From Desulfobacterales bacterium (GTDB lineage: Bacteria; Desulfobacterota; Desulfobacteria; Desulfobacterales; 4be13): a stretch of DNA of 7,591 nt. The notes beneath the pieces are model-generated. The model did no database searches, had not been told where the DNA came from, and saw nothing but the letters and a program-made list of their open reading frames with translations. The DNA lies in NCBI GenBank assembly GCA_029934695.1, contig JAOZLU010000336.1:1-7591 (forward strand). Direction: 5' to 3'. Positions within the stretch are counted from its first letter, which is position 1. Each line of letters begins with the position of its first letter. Made by a program: the position numbers and the translations under genes. This document shows positions 1 through 6,545 of this stretch, in pieces.

Positions 1-224
1 AACCGAGCGGGCATTCCCTGTTCCTGCTTCTGCGGGATTGCCACATCCGGCAGGGGTTCGGATTTGCCAATCCGAACCGAGCGGGCATTCTCTGCCCTGT
101 GGATTGCCATATCCGGCAGAGGGTTCGGATTTAGCAATCCGAACCGAGCGGGCATTCCCTGTTCCTGCTTCTGCGGGATTGCCACATCCGGCAGGGGTTC
201 GGATTTGCCAATCCGAACCGAGCG
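1..224. repeat. Tandem hairpin-forming repeat array (3 units plus a stub)
   Basis: Three direct units are seen at 1-74, 75-141 and 142-215, followed by a 9-base stub at 216-224. Units 1 and 3 are identical over 74 bp; unit 2 is a 67-bp variant with a shortened middle. Each junction contains a perfect inverted repeat, GGTTCGGATT / AATCCGAACC, with a 4-nt loop, at 55-78, 122-145 and 196-219. The loops are TGCC, TAGC and TGCC. The array starts at the window edge and may extend to the left. Open frames through it are translations of the repeat, not genes. It resembles REP/BIME-type intergenic repeats, but I cannot assign a named family. Possible roles are transcript-end stabilisation or termination; this is inference. 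Confidence 0.9.
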
Positions 225-268
225 CGGCGGGATTTTAAACACGATAAAAGTCTTTATTTTCAGATTCC

Positions 269-423
269 TGATTATAACGGATTCAGGGGAGGCTCCCGCA
301 CCTGCCCTCAGACAGATCCGGCCGAACGTGCAGGTTTAAGCTTGTGCCCCCTTTGTGTCCTCTGTGGTTAAAAAGGTGCGACGCAGGGCTGATTTCAGGC
401 CTCCCCTGAAAGCGTTATAATCA
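269..423. mobile_element. MITE-like palindromic unit with 25-bp inverted repeats
   Basis: Positions 269-293 and 399-423 are inverted repeats matching at 23 of 25 positions; the core is TGATTATAACG, two variable bases, then TTCAGGGGAGGC. The interior (294-398) has no credible gene and includes TTTGTGTCCTCTGTGGTTA near 351-370, a sequence type I associate with interspersed repeats in many bacterial genomes. The outer flanks carry an imperfect direct repeat, TTTATTTTCAGA at 253-264 and TTTATTTTAGA at 427-437, which could be a target duplication but is AT-rich and weak. No transposase is present, so any mobility would be in trans. The stretch 424-518, between this unit and the ATPase stop, holds only purine-rich microrepeats (TGGAAAGT-like, 474-500). 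Confidence 0.6.
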
Positions 424-518
424 GCTTTTATTTTAGAATATGGGAAAAAGTCAACCTTTAAATGAAAAAGAGTGGAAAATGGAAAGTGGATGGAAAGTAA
501 CTCCGTAACATGCTGAAA

Positions 519-2315
519 CTATTCATCTGAAATTGCTGATCTGGAAAATTCCGGTGTCAGTGATTTTTTCGTCAGAAGATGCGTGTCCAGCCATCGGGCA
601 TCCCGGGACCATGCGATAGTGTGTGCCCTGAGCCAGTCCGGTGTCTCCCGGGTGAATCCTGCTGAGGAGAACACTGTCAGCACATATTTCCGGATTCCTT
701 CGAGCCGAATCAGTTCCTCGGCTTTCTTTAAAAATTCCTTTGCCTCACCCAGAGAGAATTTTGTCGTGTTCCGATGTTTCACCTCCCAGATCAGTGAATA
801 TTCATCATCGTCCTTCGGGCTTGCGAATATGTCAAGCTGAAATTCCGGTTTGTGAAGCGGCGGGGAATGATACTGGCGCACACTTTTGTATGCGGCGAAC
901 CTGAAATCATCAGGCAGGTTCCGCATCATACTTCCGAACAGTTCGTTCTCTTTGCGGGCCGCATAGCTGAGGTGATGGCTGATCACGAACTCGGCAAAGG
1001 CTCCTTTGTAACGGTTATGCTCGCCGGAGAGACTCTGATACCTATCAAACAACGCCTTATATTCGTCCGAAGCCTCCTGGGTCACAAATTTGTCAATGTC
1101 ATCCGCATACCGGCTTCGGAACACCTTGTCAAAGATGTTGTCCTGAACACCCCGGTACTGGAAGCGGTCTTCTTCGATGATGTCGCTTTTCAGCAACGCG
1201 TCCATCTTCTTATCCAGCTCGTAATCCGGCATGTCCAAACCCAGGTGCTTTTTCAGTTCGTCCCGGGGCATGAAGCGGTCCCTGTGCCTGGAGAGATACA
1301 GCACGATGTCTTTGGCATATTTGTCGTTGATCCTGGGAAACGCGGAGTTGATGTATTCCAGCCAGGTTCCTCTGATAATGCCCTCTTTGTGCAACGTCTC
1401 AAATTCGAGGGTTTTCCGCACCCCCTCCCCAGTTGCCAAGTCTTTGTCCGGATATTTCGAGCGGAACACGGCGCTGATATAAAAAGGATTTCCCTCTGTC
1501 ATCCGTGCCACCAGGGAAGCGGTCTCCTCGGTGACAGGTGTGTCTTGGAGCAGTGCGTATCTGAATATCATTTCCACACATTCCTCCTCCGGGAGATTTT
1601 CCATGAAGTGGTACTGGAAACGCCCCGGAAGCATGGTGCTCAGATCATCCATGAGCCAGCCCACCCAACTTCCCGAAACCAGCAGGGGCGCGTTCTTGTA
1701 CTCGCAGGTGTGCAGCCAGCTCCCGGCAAAGTCCTTTGCCCTGTGTGTCTTTTCCCTGTCCCAGTAAACAAAGCGATTGACAAACTGGAACTCGTCAATC
1801 ATCTGGATCGCATATTCCCCTTCATGTTCCGCAATCTGACGGGGTGTCTCTCTCACGGCAGTCCACATCCGCTCTGTCTTGCCCTGTTCCTGAAGCTTCC
1901 GCACTCCGAGTATCCTCAAGGCCAGAACGTCGAGGCCCTCCCCCCGGGCGATCTCGGCCACGTCGTCAAGTGTGTATAACCCCGAGTATGGAATATATCC
2001 GGGCTTTCTTGTTTTGAACGCGATATACTGGCAGACATAGCTTATAAAGAAATTCTCGCACAGGTCGCCGAACCACTGGTTTTCTTCTTCGATCTCAAAG
2101 TAAAATGGAACCACACCCATATTTTTCTCAAAGATCAGATTGTACAGTCGCTGCATCAGTGCAGTCTTCCCGGTTTTTCTGCGGGACAGAATGGCCGTAC
2201 TCATGGAAATTTCTCTCTTTATCCCTTCAATCCAGTTCAGAAAGTAGTTGATTTCCTTTTTTCTGCCGGTGAAGAGTTCGGGATTGCCGATTTTTTCTTT
2301 CAGATAAGTTTTCAT
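519..2315 (-). CDS. Archaeal-type AAA+ ATPase with C-terminal PD-(D/E)XK-like domain
   Basis: A 598-residue soluble protein of the archaeal ATPase (STAND-like) type. Seen: the P-loop SRRKTGKT at 44-51, with serine in place of the usual first glycine; Walker B MIDE at 172-175; a sensor-1-like strand ending SGS at 214-216; a GNPFYI motif at 275-280; and a probable winged-helix region around 335-400. The C-terminal part (about 430-560) has E442 in a helix, D495 in FQLDIF, and E511-x-K513 in WEVKH. That is the D...ExK pattern of PD-(D/E)XK nuclease-fold domains, as in DUF234-type relatives. The function is unknown; such proteins are often accessory, multicopy or mobile-associated. The ATG at 2315 is used because nothing later preserves the N-terminal helix before the P-loop. 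No good Shine-Dalgarno precedes it; a short repeat sits there instead. It may be co-transcribed with the symporter through the 135-bp gap or have its own promoter, which I do not recognise. Confidence 0.9.
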   Translation of the reverse strand: MKTYLKEKIGNPELFTGRKKEINYFLNWIEGIKREISMSTAILSRRKTGKTALMQRLYNLIFEKNMGVVPFYFEIEEENQWFGDLCENFFISYVCQYIAFKTRKPGYIPYSGLYTLDDVAEIARGEGLDVLALRILGVRKLQEQGKTERMWTAVRETPRQIAEHEGEYAIQMIDEFQFVNRFVYWDREKTHRAKDFAGSWLHTCEYKNAPLLVSGSWVGWLMDDLSTMLPGRFQYHFMENLPEEECVEMIFRYALLQDTPVTEETASLVARMTEGNPFYISAVFRSKYPDKDLATGEGVRKTLEFETLHKEGIIRGTWLEYINSAFPRINDKYAKDIVLYLSRHRDRFMPRDELKKHLGLDMPDYELDKKMDALLKSDIIEEDRFQYRGVQDNIFDKVFRSRYADDIDKFVTQEASDEYKALFDRYQSLSGEHNRYKGAFAEFVISHHLSYAARKENELFGSMMRNLPDDFRFAAYKSVRQYHSPPLHKPEFQLDIFASPKDDDEYSLIWEVKHRNTTKFSLGEAKEFLKKAEELIRLEGIRKYVLTVFSSAGFTRETPDWLRAHTIAWSRDARWLDTHLLTKKSLTPEFSRSAISDE

Positions 2316-2319
2316 GATA

Positions 2320-2335
2320 TCAGGAATTCAGGAAT
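2320..2335. repeat. Short dispersed repeat abutting the ATPase start
   Basis: TCAGGAATTCAGGAAT is two 8-base copies of TCAGGAAT in tandem. A 15/16 match (TCAGGAACTCAGGAAT) occurs at 4157-4172 in another spacer. Here it occupies the position where a ribosome binding site for the ATPase would be expected. Confidence 0.6.
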
Positions 2336-2402
2336 TGGGGGTTCTTATGTTCGTTTCAAAAATCTGCCCGAATGTAAAAAAAAGGGGCTGGAAAAGGGGG
2401 GC

Positions 2403-2434
2403 AGACTTCCGAAGTCTCACAACTTCGGAAGTCT
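2403..2434 (-). terminator. Hairpin terminator candidate after the symporter gene
   Basis: A perfect 13-bp inverted repeat (arms 2403-2415 and 2422-2434, core GACTTCCGAAGT / ACTTCGGAAGTC) has a 6-nt loop and starts 16 nt past the symporter stop codon. On the minus strand it is followed by TGCCCCCCTTTT, and a run of eight T lies about 20 nt further on (2376-2383). There is no immediate U-tract, so it may instead be a transcript-stabilising or bidirectional hairpin. Its position at the end of the three-gene unit supports a 3'-end role. Confidence 0.5.
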
Positions 2435-2450
2435 TGTTGCTGCTTGTAAA

Positions 2451-4043
2451 TTATTCTTCTTCGGGTCGTATGTCAAGGGAGTATTTCTGGATCGTCTCAT
2501 CACTGCACGGTTTGGTCACCAAACTCAGCAGGATGAAAAAGATCACTCCGACAAAGACCCAGTAAAACTGGTGTGGCGTGATCCAGTCTTTATTCAGGAA
2601 AAAAAAGTGGGGTTTGCCGTGTACTGCTTTGGCGTACATCCAGGAAAAACAGGACAGGAACGTCATCACCAGGATGTTGACGATTGCCGCGGTCTTTGTC
2701 GCCCTTGTCCACCATATCCCGAAAATCAGGGGTGGTCCGCACGAACACAGGATAACGATAAATGCGGCACCTGAAATGTCCAGAACCAGAGCGGGGGGGC
2801 TGAACGAGAAAAGGGTGCATATTGCGATGACAACAATGGTCATCACACGGGTACACTGTACTGGTTTTTCTTCGGGCCATTTGCTTCCGAACACCTTTCC
2901 GAGAATATCCCGTCCCAGAAGGACATTCAGCACCATTGTCCAGCCTGCTGCTGTGGCCATGGCAATGGCAAGACCGCCTGCCGCTATTATAGCAAGAAGG
3001 AACGGTTTCTGGAACGCCTCAATCGCTGCGATCATGGAATAGTCAGTCACTGATGCGCCGGCAACGCCGTATTCGGTTTTCATGTGTACCAGAAGTTTCA
3101 CCGCATTTGTAATGCCTTCTGTCTGCATCAGAGGATGCATTGTTTCAATCAGAACCCTTGCGCCGGTTCCGATGATAACCAGTCCCGCGTACATGGCTCC
3201 GCCCACAATAACTGCCCAGAAAACGCTCCGACGGGCAGCTTTGATGTCCTGGGTGGTGAAAAAGCGGACAACCGTGTAAGGCAGTGCGGAAAATCCGAAA
3301 TGCCATGTAAAGAAAAAGCCGATAACTCCCGTCCACATGGACACAAAGACGTGGGATGCTTTTTCATTGACATAAGGCATATTGAAAAAATTGGCGTTGT
3401 TGGCCAGCACAGCATCTGTCAGCCCGTTCAGCCCGCCATAATTCCAGATCACATAGCCCGCTGCAATCACTGCGGCCACTGTCATGGTAATGCCCTGAAA
3501 AGCGGTCGAAAAGGTGGTCGCCACCATGCCGCCATAATAGATATAAGCCAGAACAACAGCGGCAGAGAGAATGACAGCCACGGTAAAATTGACTTTCAGA
3601 ATCGCCAGAAGGAAAAGCGCTGTTCCGACAAGGGAAAGGATGACATAGGCAAAACCGCCGATAATCGTTGGGATTCCCGCTATAAGCCGCAGCCATTTGC
3701 TTTCATAGCGGTCTGCATAGTAATCAGTAAAAGATGTCGGCGCGTACTTCCGCAGGGGAGCCGCTGTCAGCAGGGTGGCAATGGGCATTCCACCGATAAT
3801 TCCGACCAGGGCCCACCAGAAGGGGTAGCCGATGATGAAGATAAACGCGGGCAGTCCAAGAAAACTGGCAGGACTGAAATAGGTGGCAGCAAGTGCGGAC
3901 CCGTTGACAAAAGGCCCAATTTTTCGGCCGGCAACGTAGAAATCAGCAGCATCCAGAGATGCTTTCCGGGATGTCCAGCCAATCCAGAACAATACAGCAA
4001 AATATGCAACCGCGCCAAGGATGACGATCGGATTAACTTCCAT
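2451..4043 (-). CDS. Sodium:solute symporter, acetate/carboxylate permease-like
   Basis: A 530-residue inner-membrane protein of the sodium:solute symporter (SSS) family, at the family's usual length. It is hydrophobic throughout, with about 13 predicted helices. Diagnostic segments: ADFYVAGRKIGPFVNGSA (33-50) followed by FSPASFLG (56-63); YYGGMVATTFSTAFQG (169-184); and ALPYTVVRFFTT (253-264). The helix 353-376 (IAAGGLAIAMATAAGWTM region) aligns with the sodium-site helix, where many relatives carry Ser-Thr; here it reads Ala-Thr. ATG at 4043 is preceded by AAGGAGG at 4051-4057, an excellent ribosome site. Its neighbours, a two-helix small protein and an acyl-CoA synthetase, point to uptake of a monocarboxylate such as acetate, propionate or another short acid with sodium. 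The substrate cannot be read from sequence. Confidence 0.9.
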   Translation of the reverse strand: MEVNPIVILGAVAYFAVLFWIGWTSRKASLDAADFYVAGRKIGPFVNGSALAATYFSPASFLGLPAFIFIIGYPFWWALVGIIGGMPIATLLTAAPLRKYAPTSFTDYYADRYESKWLRLIAGIPTIIGGFAYVILSLVGTALFLLAILKVNFTVAVILSAAVVLAYIYYGGMVATTFSTAFQGITMTVAAVIAAGYVIWNYGGLNGLTDAVLANNANFFNMPYVNEKASHVFVSMWTGVIGFFFTWHFGFSALPYTVVRFFTTQDIKAARRSVFWAVIVGGAMYAGLVIIGTGARVLIETMHPLMQTEGITNAVKLLVHMKTEYGVAGASVTDYSMIAAIEAFQKPFLLAIIAAGGLAIAMATAAGWTMVLNVLLGRDILGKVFGSKWPEEKPVQCTRVMTIVVIAICTLFSFSPPALVLDISGAAFIVILCSCGPPLIFGIWWTRATKTAAIVNILVMTFLSCFSWMYAKAVHGKPHFFFLNKDWITPHQFYWVFVGVIFFILLSLVTKPCSDETIQKYSLDIRPEEE

Positions 4044-4156
4044 TTAAATTCCTCCTTAATGTAAAAAAATTATAAAGGATACGGATGAACTGCCCTTGGA
4101 ATTTTCACGGGCGGAACATCATCATCTGTTGATCCTTAATTATCAGAATACGGGAT

Positions 4157-4190
4157 TCAGGAACTCAGGAATGAAATTCCTCAATATCCC
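4157..4190. repeat. Second copy of the TCAGGAAY repeat, with hairpin
   Basis: TCAGGAACTCAGGAAT (4157-4172) repeats the element at 2320-2335 with one mismatch. Its end forms AGGAAT / ATTCCT (4167-4172 / 4176-4181) around a GAA triloop, and GGGAT (4152-4156) can pair with ATCCC (4186-4190) outside it. It lies 3-41 nt beyond the stop of the small-subunit gene, inside the operon spacer, where it could tune expression of the symporter relative to its partner. Confidence 0.5.
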
Positions 4191-4192
4191 AA

Positions 4193-4453
4193 TTATTTTT
4201 GTCCCAGTTTTTGTTCCAGTCTTTCTTCCCGTTTTTCTTCCATATAGAAATAAAGGAAAGAAACAATGATATTGATTATCCAGAGTCCGAAAATCCAGTT
4301 ATAAATATAACACGCGGGAACGCCGAAGAGCTGCTTCAGCGGAAGCCCCGGGATCGTCATTTCAAGGAACATAAAGCCGAGACACCAGCCATACATGATG
4401 CACATTCCGACCCAGAATATTTTCGGCATACCTTTGAACATATCTTTGAACAT
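4193..4453 (-). CDS. Two-helix membrane small subunit of the sodium symporter
   Basis: An 86-residue membrane protein with a short basic N-terminus (MFKDMFKGMPK) and helix 1 at about 12-33. An extracytoplasmic loop follows, IPGLPLKQLFGVP (34-46), then helix 2 at about 49-71 and a charged tail (EEKREERLEQKLGQK). Size, topology and position directly before an SSS gene match the small partner subunits known for such symporters (DUF4212 or DUF997 type). I cannot say which family; the loop and YIYNWIFGLW segment differ from the DUF4212 sequences I remember. The frame is open further upstream to an ATG at 4501. ATG 4453 is preferred because GGAGGT lies 5 nt before it and nothing comparable precedes 4501. 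The stop is 149 nt before the symporter start. Confidence 0.8.
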   Translation of the reverse strand: MFKDMFKGMPKIFWVGMCIMYGWCLGFMFLEMTIPGLPLKQLFGVPACYIYNWIFGLWIINIIVSFLYFYMEEKREERLEQKLGQK

Positions 4454-4458
4454 ATTGT

Positions 4459-4464
4459 ACCTCC
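4459..4464 (-). promoter_or_regulatory. Ribosome binding site that fixes the small-subunit start
   Basis: GGAGGT on the minus strand, 5 nt before ATG at 4453. It shows that the 16 residues encoded upstream (4454-4501) are probably leader sequence, made of the microrepeat-like GACAACTGACAAC-type region, rather than protein. Confidence 0.75.
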
Positions 4465-4528
4465 GTTTGTTTGTTGTCAGTTGTTCGCTGTCACGTTTCA
4501 CCGTCCCTGGCAGTCATACAGAACCGTG

Positions 4529-6172
4529 TCAATGATCACTGAATTGTTTGTTCCATTCGTTGTTTCTCAGCTCAATCCTGCGGATTTTGCCGCTGATGGT
4601 TTTGGGCAGAGCGGTGACAAACTCAATTTTCCTGGGGTATTTGTACGGAGCAGTGACTTTCTTCATATAATCCTGAAGTTCTCTGATCAGTTCATCGCTT
4701 CCGGTGTAACCGGGCGCGGTAATGACAAAAGCCTTGACCACCTCCCCGCGGGTCTCGTCCGGACTTGAAATCACTGCGGATTCCGCAACTGCCGGATGTC
4801 CGAGCAATGCGCTTTCCACCTCAAAAGGCCCGATACGATATCCCGATGTCAGGATCACGTCATCAGCCCGTCCCACAAACCAGAAAAAGCCCTCTTCGTC
4901 CTGATAAGCCCTGTCGCCAGTCAGATACCAGTCGCCCCGATATGCTGAGGCGGTTCTGTCAGGTTCTTTCCAGTATTCCTTGAAAAGTCCCACAGGTCTT
5001 TCCGGTCTGACGCGGACAGCGATATCACCTTCTGTGTTGGATGGAAGGATGTTTCCTTCCTCATCAATGATTTGCAGATCAAAACCGGGTGCGGCTTTCC
5101 CCATGGAGCCGAAACGAGGCTCAAGACATGGGAAACTGGCGCACAGCAGGACCGTTTCGGTCTGACCATAGCCCTCACGAATGATGCATCCGGTGGCCTT
5201 TTTCCACGCGTCAATGATTTCAGAATCCAGAGGCTCACCTGCGCCCACGCAATGGCGAAGGCTGGGGAATTTGTACTGGCTCAGATCCTGCTGCACAAGC
5301 ATTCTGTAGATGGTCGGAGTACCGCACATCGTGGTGACAGGATATTGGGAAAGCAGCTCCAGCGTTTTCACAGGATCAAAACGATCCGTGTGATGGATAA
5401 ACTGGACAGCACCGCAATTCCAAGGACCGAAATAACTGCTCCAGGCTGCTTTTGCCCATCCGGTGTCACTCACATTCCAGTGCATGTCCTCCGGCCTCAG
5501 ATTCAGCCAGTATCTGCCTGTGACCTGATGACCGATGGGATAAGACGAATGGGTGTGAAGTGCCATTTTGGGGAGTCCGACGGTGCCGGATGTAAAATAG
5601 AGAAGACAGTTGTCATCGCTCCTGGTTTTGGCGGTTTCAAAATCTTCTGATGCGTTGTTGACTTCATCAGTATAGAAAAGCCAGCCATCTCTCGGTTCGG
5701 TGATAACAATCCTGCTCTTCACAGAGGGGCATTGGTCCGCGATTTCATCAAATTTGGCGGCAATCTCATTATTGGTGATAATGCAGACGGCCTCAGATGT
5801 GTTGACGCGGTATTCAAGGTCCTTTGACGTCAACTGTGTGGTTCCGGGAGCAATCAGGGCACCCATACGGATACACGCGGTAAATGCTTCCCACCACTCC
5901 ACATTGCTGGGCAGCACAACCATCACCACATCCCCTTTGCTGACACCTGTGGATGTCAGAAAATTTGCAAGCTTTTTGGATGCGTTGCTGAGTTCAAGAA
6001 ATGTTTTCCTGACTTCAGTGCCCGCGTCATCAACCCACACCATGGCAAGCTTGTCCGGATCCTGGGCCCTTATGTCAATCACCTCTCCGGCAAAATTGAA
6101 ATATTCAGGAACTTCCCATTTGAATTCTTCATACGTCTTATCATAATCGGTCATGTTATGAGTTCGACCCAT
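4529..6172 (-). CDS. Acyl-CoA synthetase, medium-chain (ACSM-like), AMP-forming
   Basis: A 547-residue member of the ANL adenylate-forming superfamily. It would join a carboxylate to CoA through an acyl-AMP intermediate in the cytoplasm. Motifs in order: P-loop TSGTVGLPK (194-202), followed by the ACSM-typical MALHTHSSYPIGH (203-215) and GRYW (219-222); GYGQTET (334-340); YLTGD (416-420, ribose-binding Asp420); the hinge region GRADDVILTSGYRIGPFEVE (434-453); and PKTISGKIRR (523-532) with catalytic Lys529. The resemblance is to the ACSM branch rather than classical acetyl-CoA synthetase, suggesting medium-chain, branched or aromatic acids; short acids remain possible. The frame is open to a TTG at 6196, but ATG 6172 has purine-rich AGGAGA 9 nt upstream and is preferred. 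ATG 6154 lacks a ribosome site. It is the first gene of the operon, 75 nt before the small subunit. Confidence 0.93.
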   Translation of the reverse strand: MGRTHNMTDYDKTYEEFKWEVPEYFNFAGEVIDIRAQDPDKLAMVWVDDAGTEVRKTFLELSNASKKLANFLTSTGVSKGDVVMVVLPSNVEWWEAFTACIRMGALIAPGTTQLTSKDLEYRVNTSEAVCIITNNEIAAKFDEIADQCPSVKSRIVITEPRDGWLFYTDEVNNASEDFETAKTRSDDNCLLYFTSGTVGLPKMALHTHSSYPIGHQVTGRYWLNLRPEDMHWNVSDTGWAKAAWSSYFGPWNCGAVQFIHHTDRFDPVKTLELLSQYPVTTMCGTPTIYRMLVQQDLSQYKFPSLRHCVGAGEPLDSEIIDAWKKATGCIIREGYGQTETVLLCASFPCLEPRFGSMGKAAPGFDLQIIDEEGNILPSNTEGDIAVRVRPERPVGLFKEYWKEPDRTASAYRGDWYLTGDRAYQDEEGFFWFVGRADDVILTSGYRIGPFEVESALLGHPAVAESAVISSPDETRGEVVKAFVITAPGYTGSDELIRELQDYMKKVTAPYKYPRKIEFVTALPKTISGKIRRIELRNNEWNKQFSDH

Positions 6173-6181
6173 TCTCTTCTC

Positions 6182-6187
6182 TCTCCT
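6182..6187 (-). promoter_or_regulatory. Ribosome binding site for the acyl-CoA synthetase
   Basis: AGGAGA on the minus strand, continuing as a purine run (GAGAAGAGA) to ATG 6172. It overlaps the codons of the longer TTG-initiated frame, which argues that translation begins at 6172 rather than 6196. Confidence 0.55.
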
Positions 6188-6368
6188 CATAAACAATTTG
6201 GCTGAAAAACATTGTTGTCTGCCTTACAGCCCATTTTAAAAATATAAAAAAAACAAACTTGGCAGAATTTGACATTCTGTACAATCCGATTCATATAAAA
6301 AAAAACAGTTTTTTAAATCCGGATTCTTACGCAAATTCTTGAATCTTTGTTTGAATTTTCCGAGTAAA

Positions 6369-6380
6369 CACCTCCTTTCT
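6369..6380 (-). promoter_or_regulatory. Orphan 12-nt Shine-Dalgarno sequence in the leader
   Basis: AGAAAGGAGGTG on the minus strand is exactly complementary to the usual 3' end of bacterial 16S rRNA (CACCTCCTTTCT). The only start codon nearby is a GTG overlapping its last three bases; no ATG, GTG or TTG lies at the normal 5-10 nt spacing. It may be a ribosome standby or pausing site, a relic of a lost small gene, or chance. Confidence 0.4.
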
Positions 6381-6479
6381 CTATTGAAAAGTACAAAGTG
6401 AAAAGTTGAAAGTATGTTGCCGGACGGGTTTGTCTGCAAAATTTACAATAGCTTTTCACTCTCTGTCATAAGCAAAAAA

Positions 6480-6497
6480 ACTGAACGAACGCTCAGT
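6480..6497. promoter_or_regulatory. TetR-family-like operator
   Basis: ACTGAACGAACGCTCAGT is an 18-bp near-palindrome with 7 of 9 pairs complementary. It has the TGAACGnnCG-type spacing seen in operators of TetR-family regulators of acyl-CoA metabolism. It lies just downstream of the proposed -10, around +14 to +31, where a bound repressor would block transcription of the synthetase-symporter operon. No regulator gene is present in the window. The family assignment is inference from operator shape and target genes. Confidence 0.55.
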
Positions 6498-6517
6498 CAT
6501 GCTTCAAAATCAGAACC

Positions 6518-6545
6518 ACTTTATATATAAATTCAGATTTGTCAA
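6518..6545 (-). promoter_or_regulatory. Sigma-70-type promoter for the synthetase operon
   Basis: A perfect TTGACA (-35) occupies 6540-6545 on the minus strand. After 16 nt comes TAAAGT (6518-6523); the overlapping TATAAA (6520-6525) would give a 14-nt spacing. The spacer is A/T-rich. The start would be near 6511, leaving a leader of about 340 nt before ATG 6172 and placing the near-palindrome at 6480-6497 in the early transcribed region. It begins 17 nt past the pseudogene stop. Confidence 0.55.

Larger units (their letters stand above)
6173..6511 (-). other. Long, structured, A/T-rich leader of the synthetase operon
   Basis: About 340 nt with no convincing gene if transcription starts near 6511. 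Seen in it: the inverted repeat CAGAAT / ATTCTG (6263-6268 / 6274-6279), whose minus-strand copy is followed by T-runs near 6241-6255; a bulged 9-bp inverted repeat (6283-6291 / 6316-6325) enclosing A/T tracts; an isolated anti-16S sequence (6369-6380); and direct microrepeats TGAAAAGT...TGAAAAGT (6384-6406). Attenuation or a translational control element is possible. A 67-codon frame (6236-6439) opens with TTG and has low-complexity content, so I do not call it a gene. Confidence 0.4.

Noticed and set aside
38..339. Overlapping plus-strand open frames through the left repeats
   Set aside because: They are translations of the tandem array and MITE-like unit, with repeated peptide blocks and no ribosome site.
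852..1979. A 375-codon plus-strand open frame
   Set aside because: It lies wholly antisense to the well-supported ATPase gene, shows no family motifs, and mirrors the codon pattern of that gene.
3084..4064. A 326-codon plus-strand open frame
   Set aside because: It is antisense to the symporter gene; its composition (many His, Cys, Asn, Gly) is the typical shadow of a membrane-protein gene.
6236..6439. A 67-codon minus-strand open frame in the operon leader
   Set aside because: It begins with TTG without a ribosome site, has a perfect Shine-Dalgarno in its middle and long T-runs, and shows no motif.
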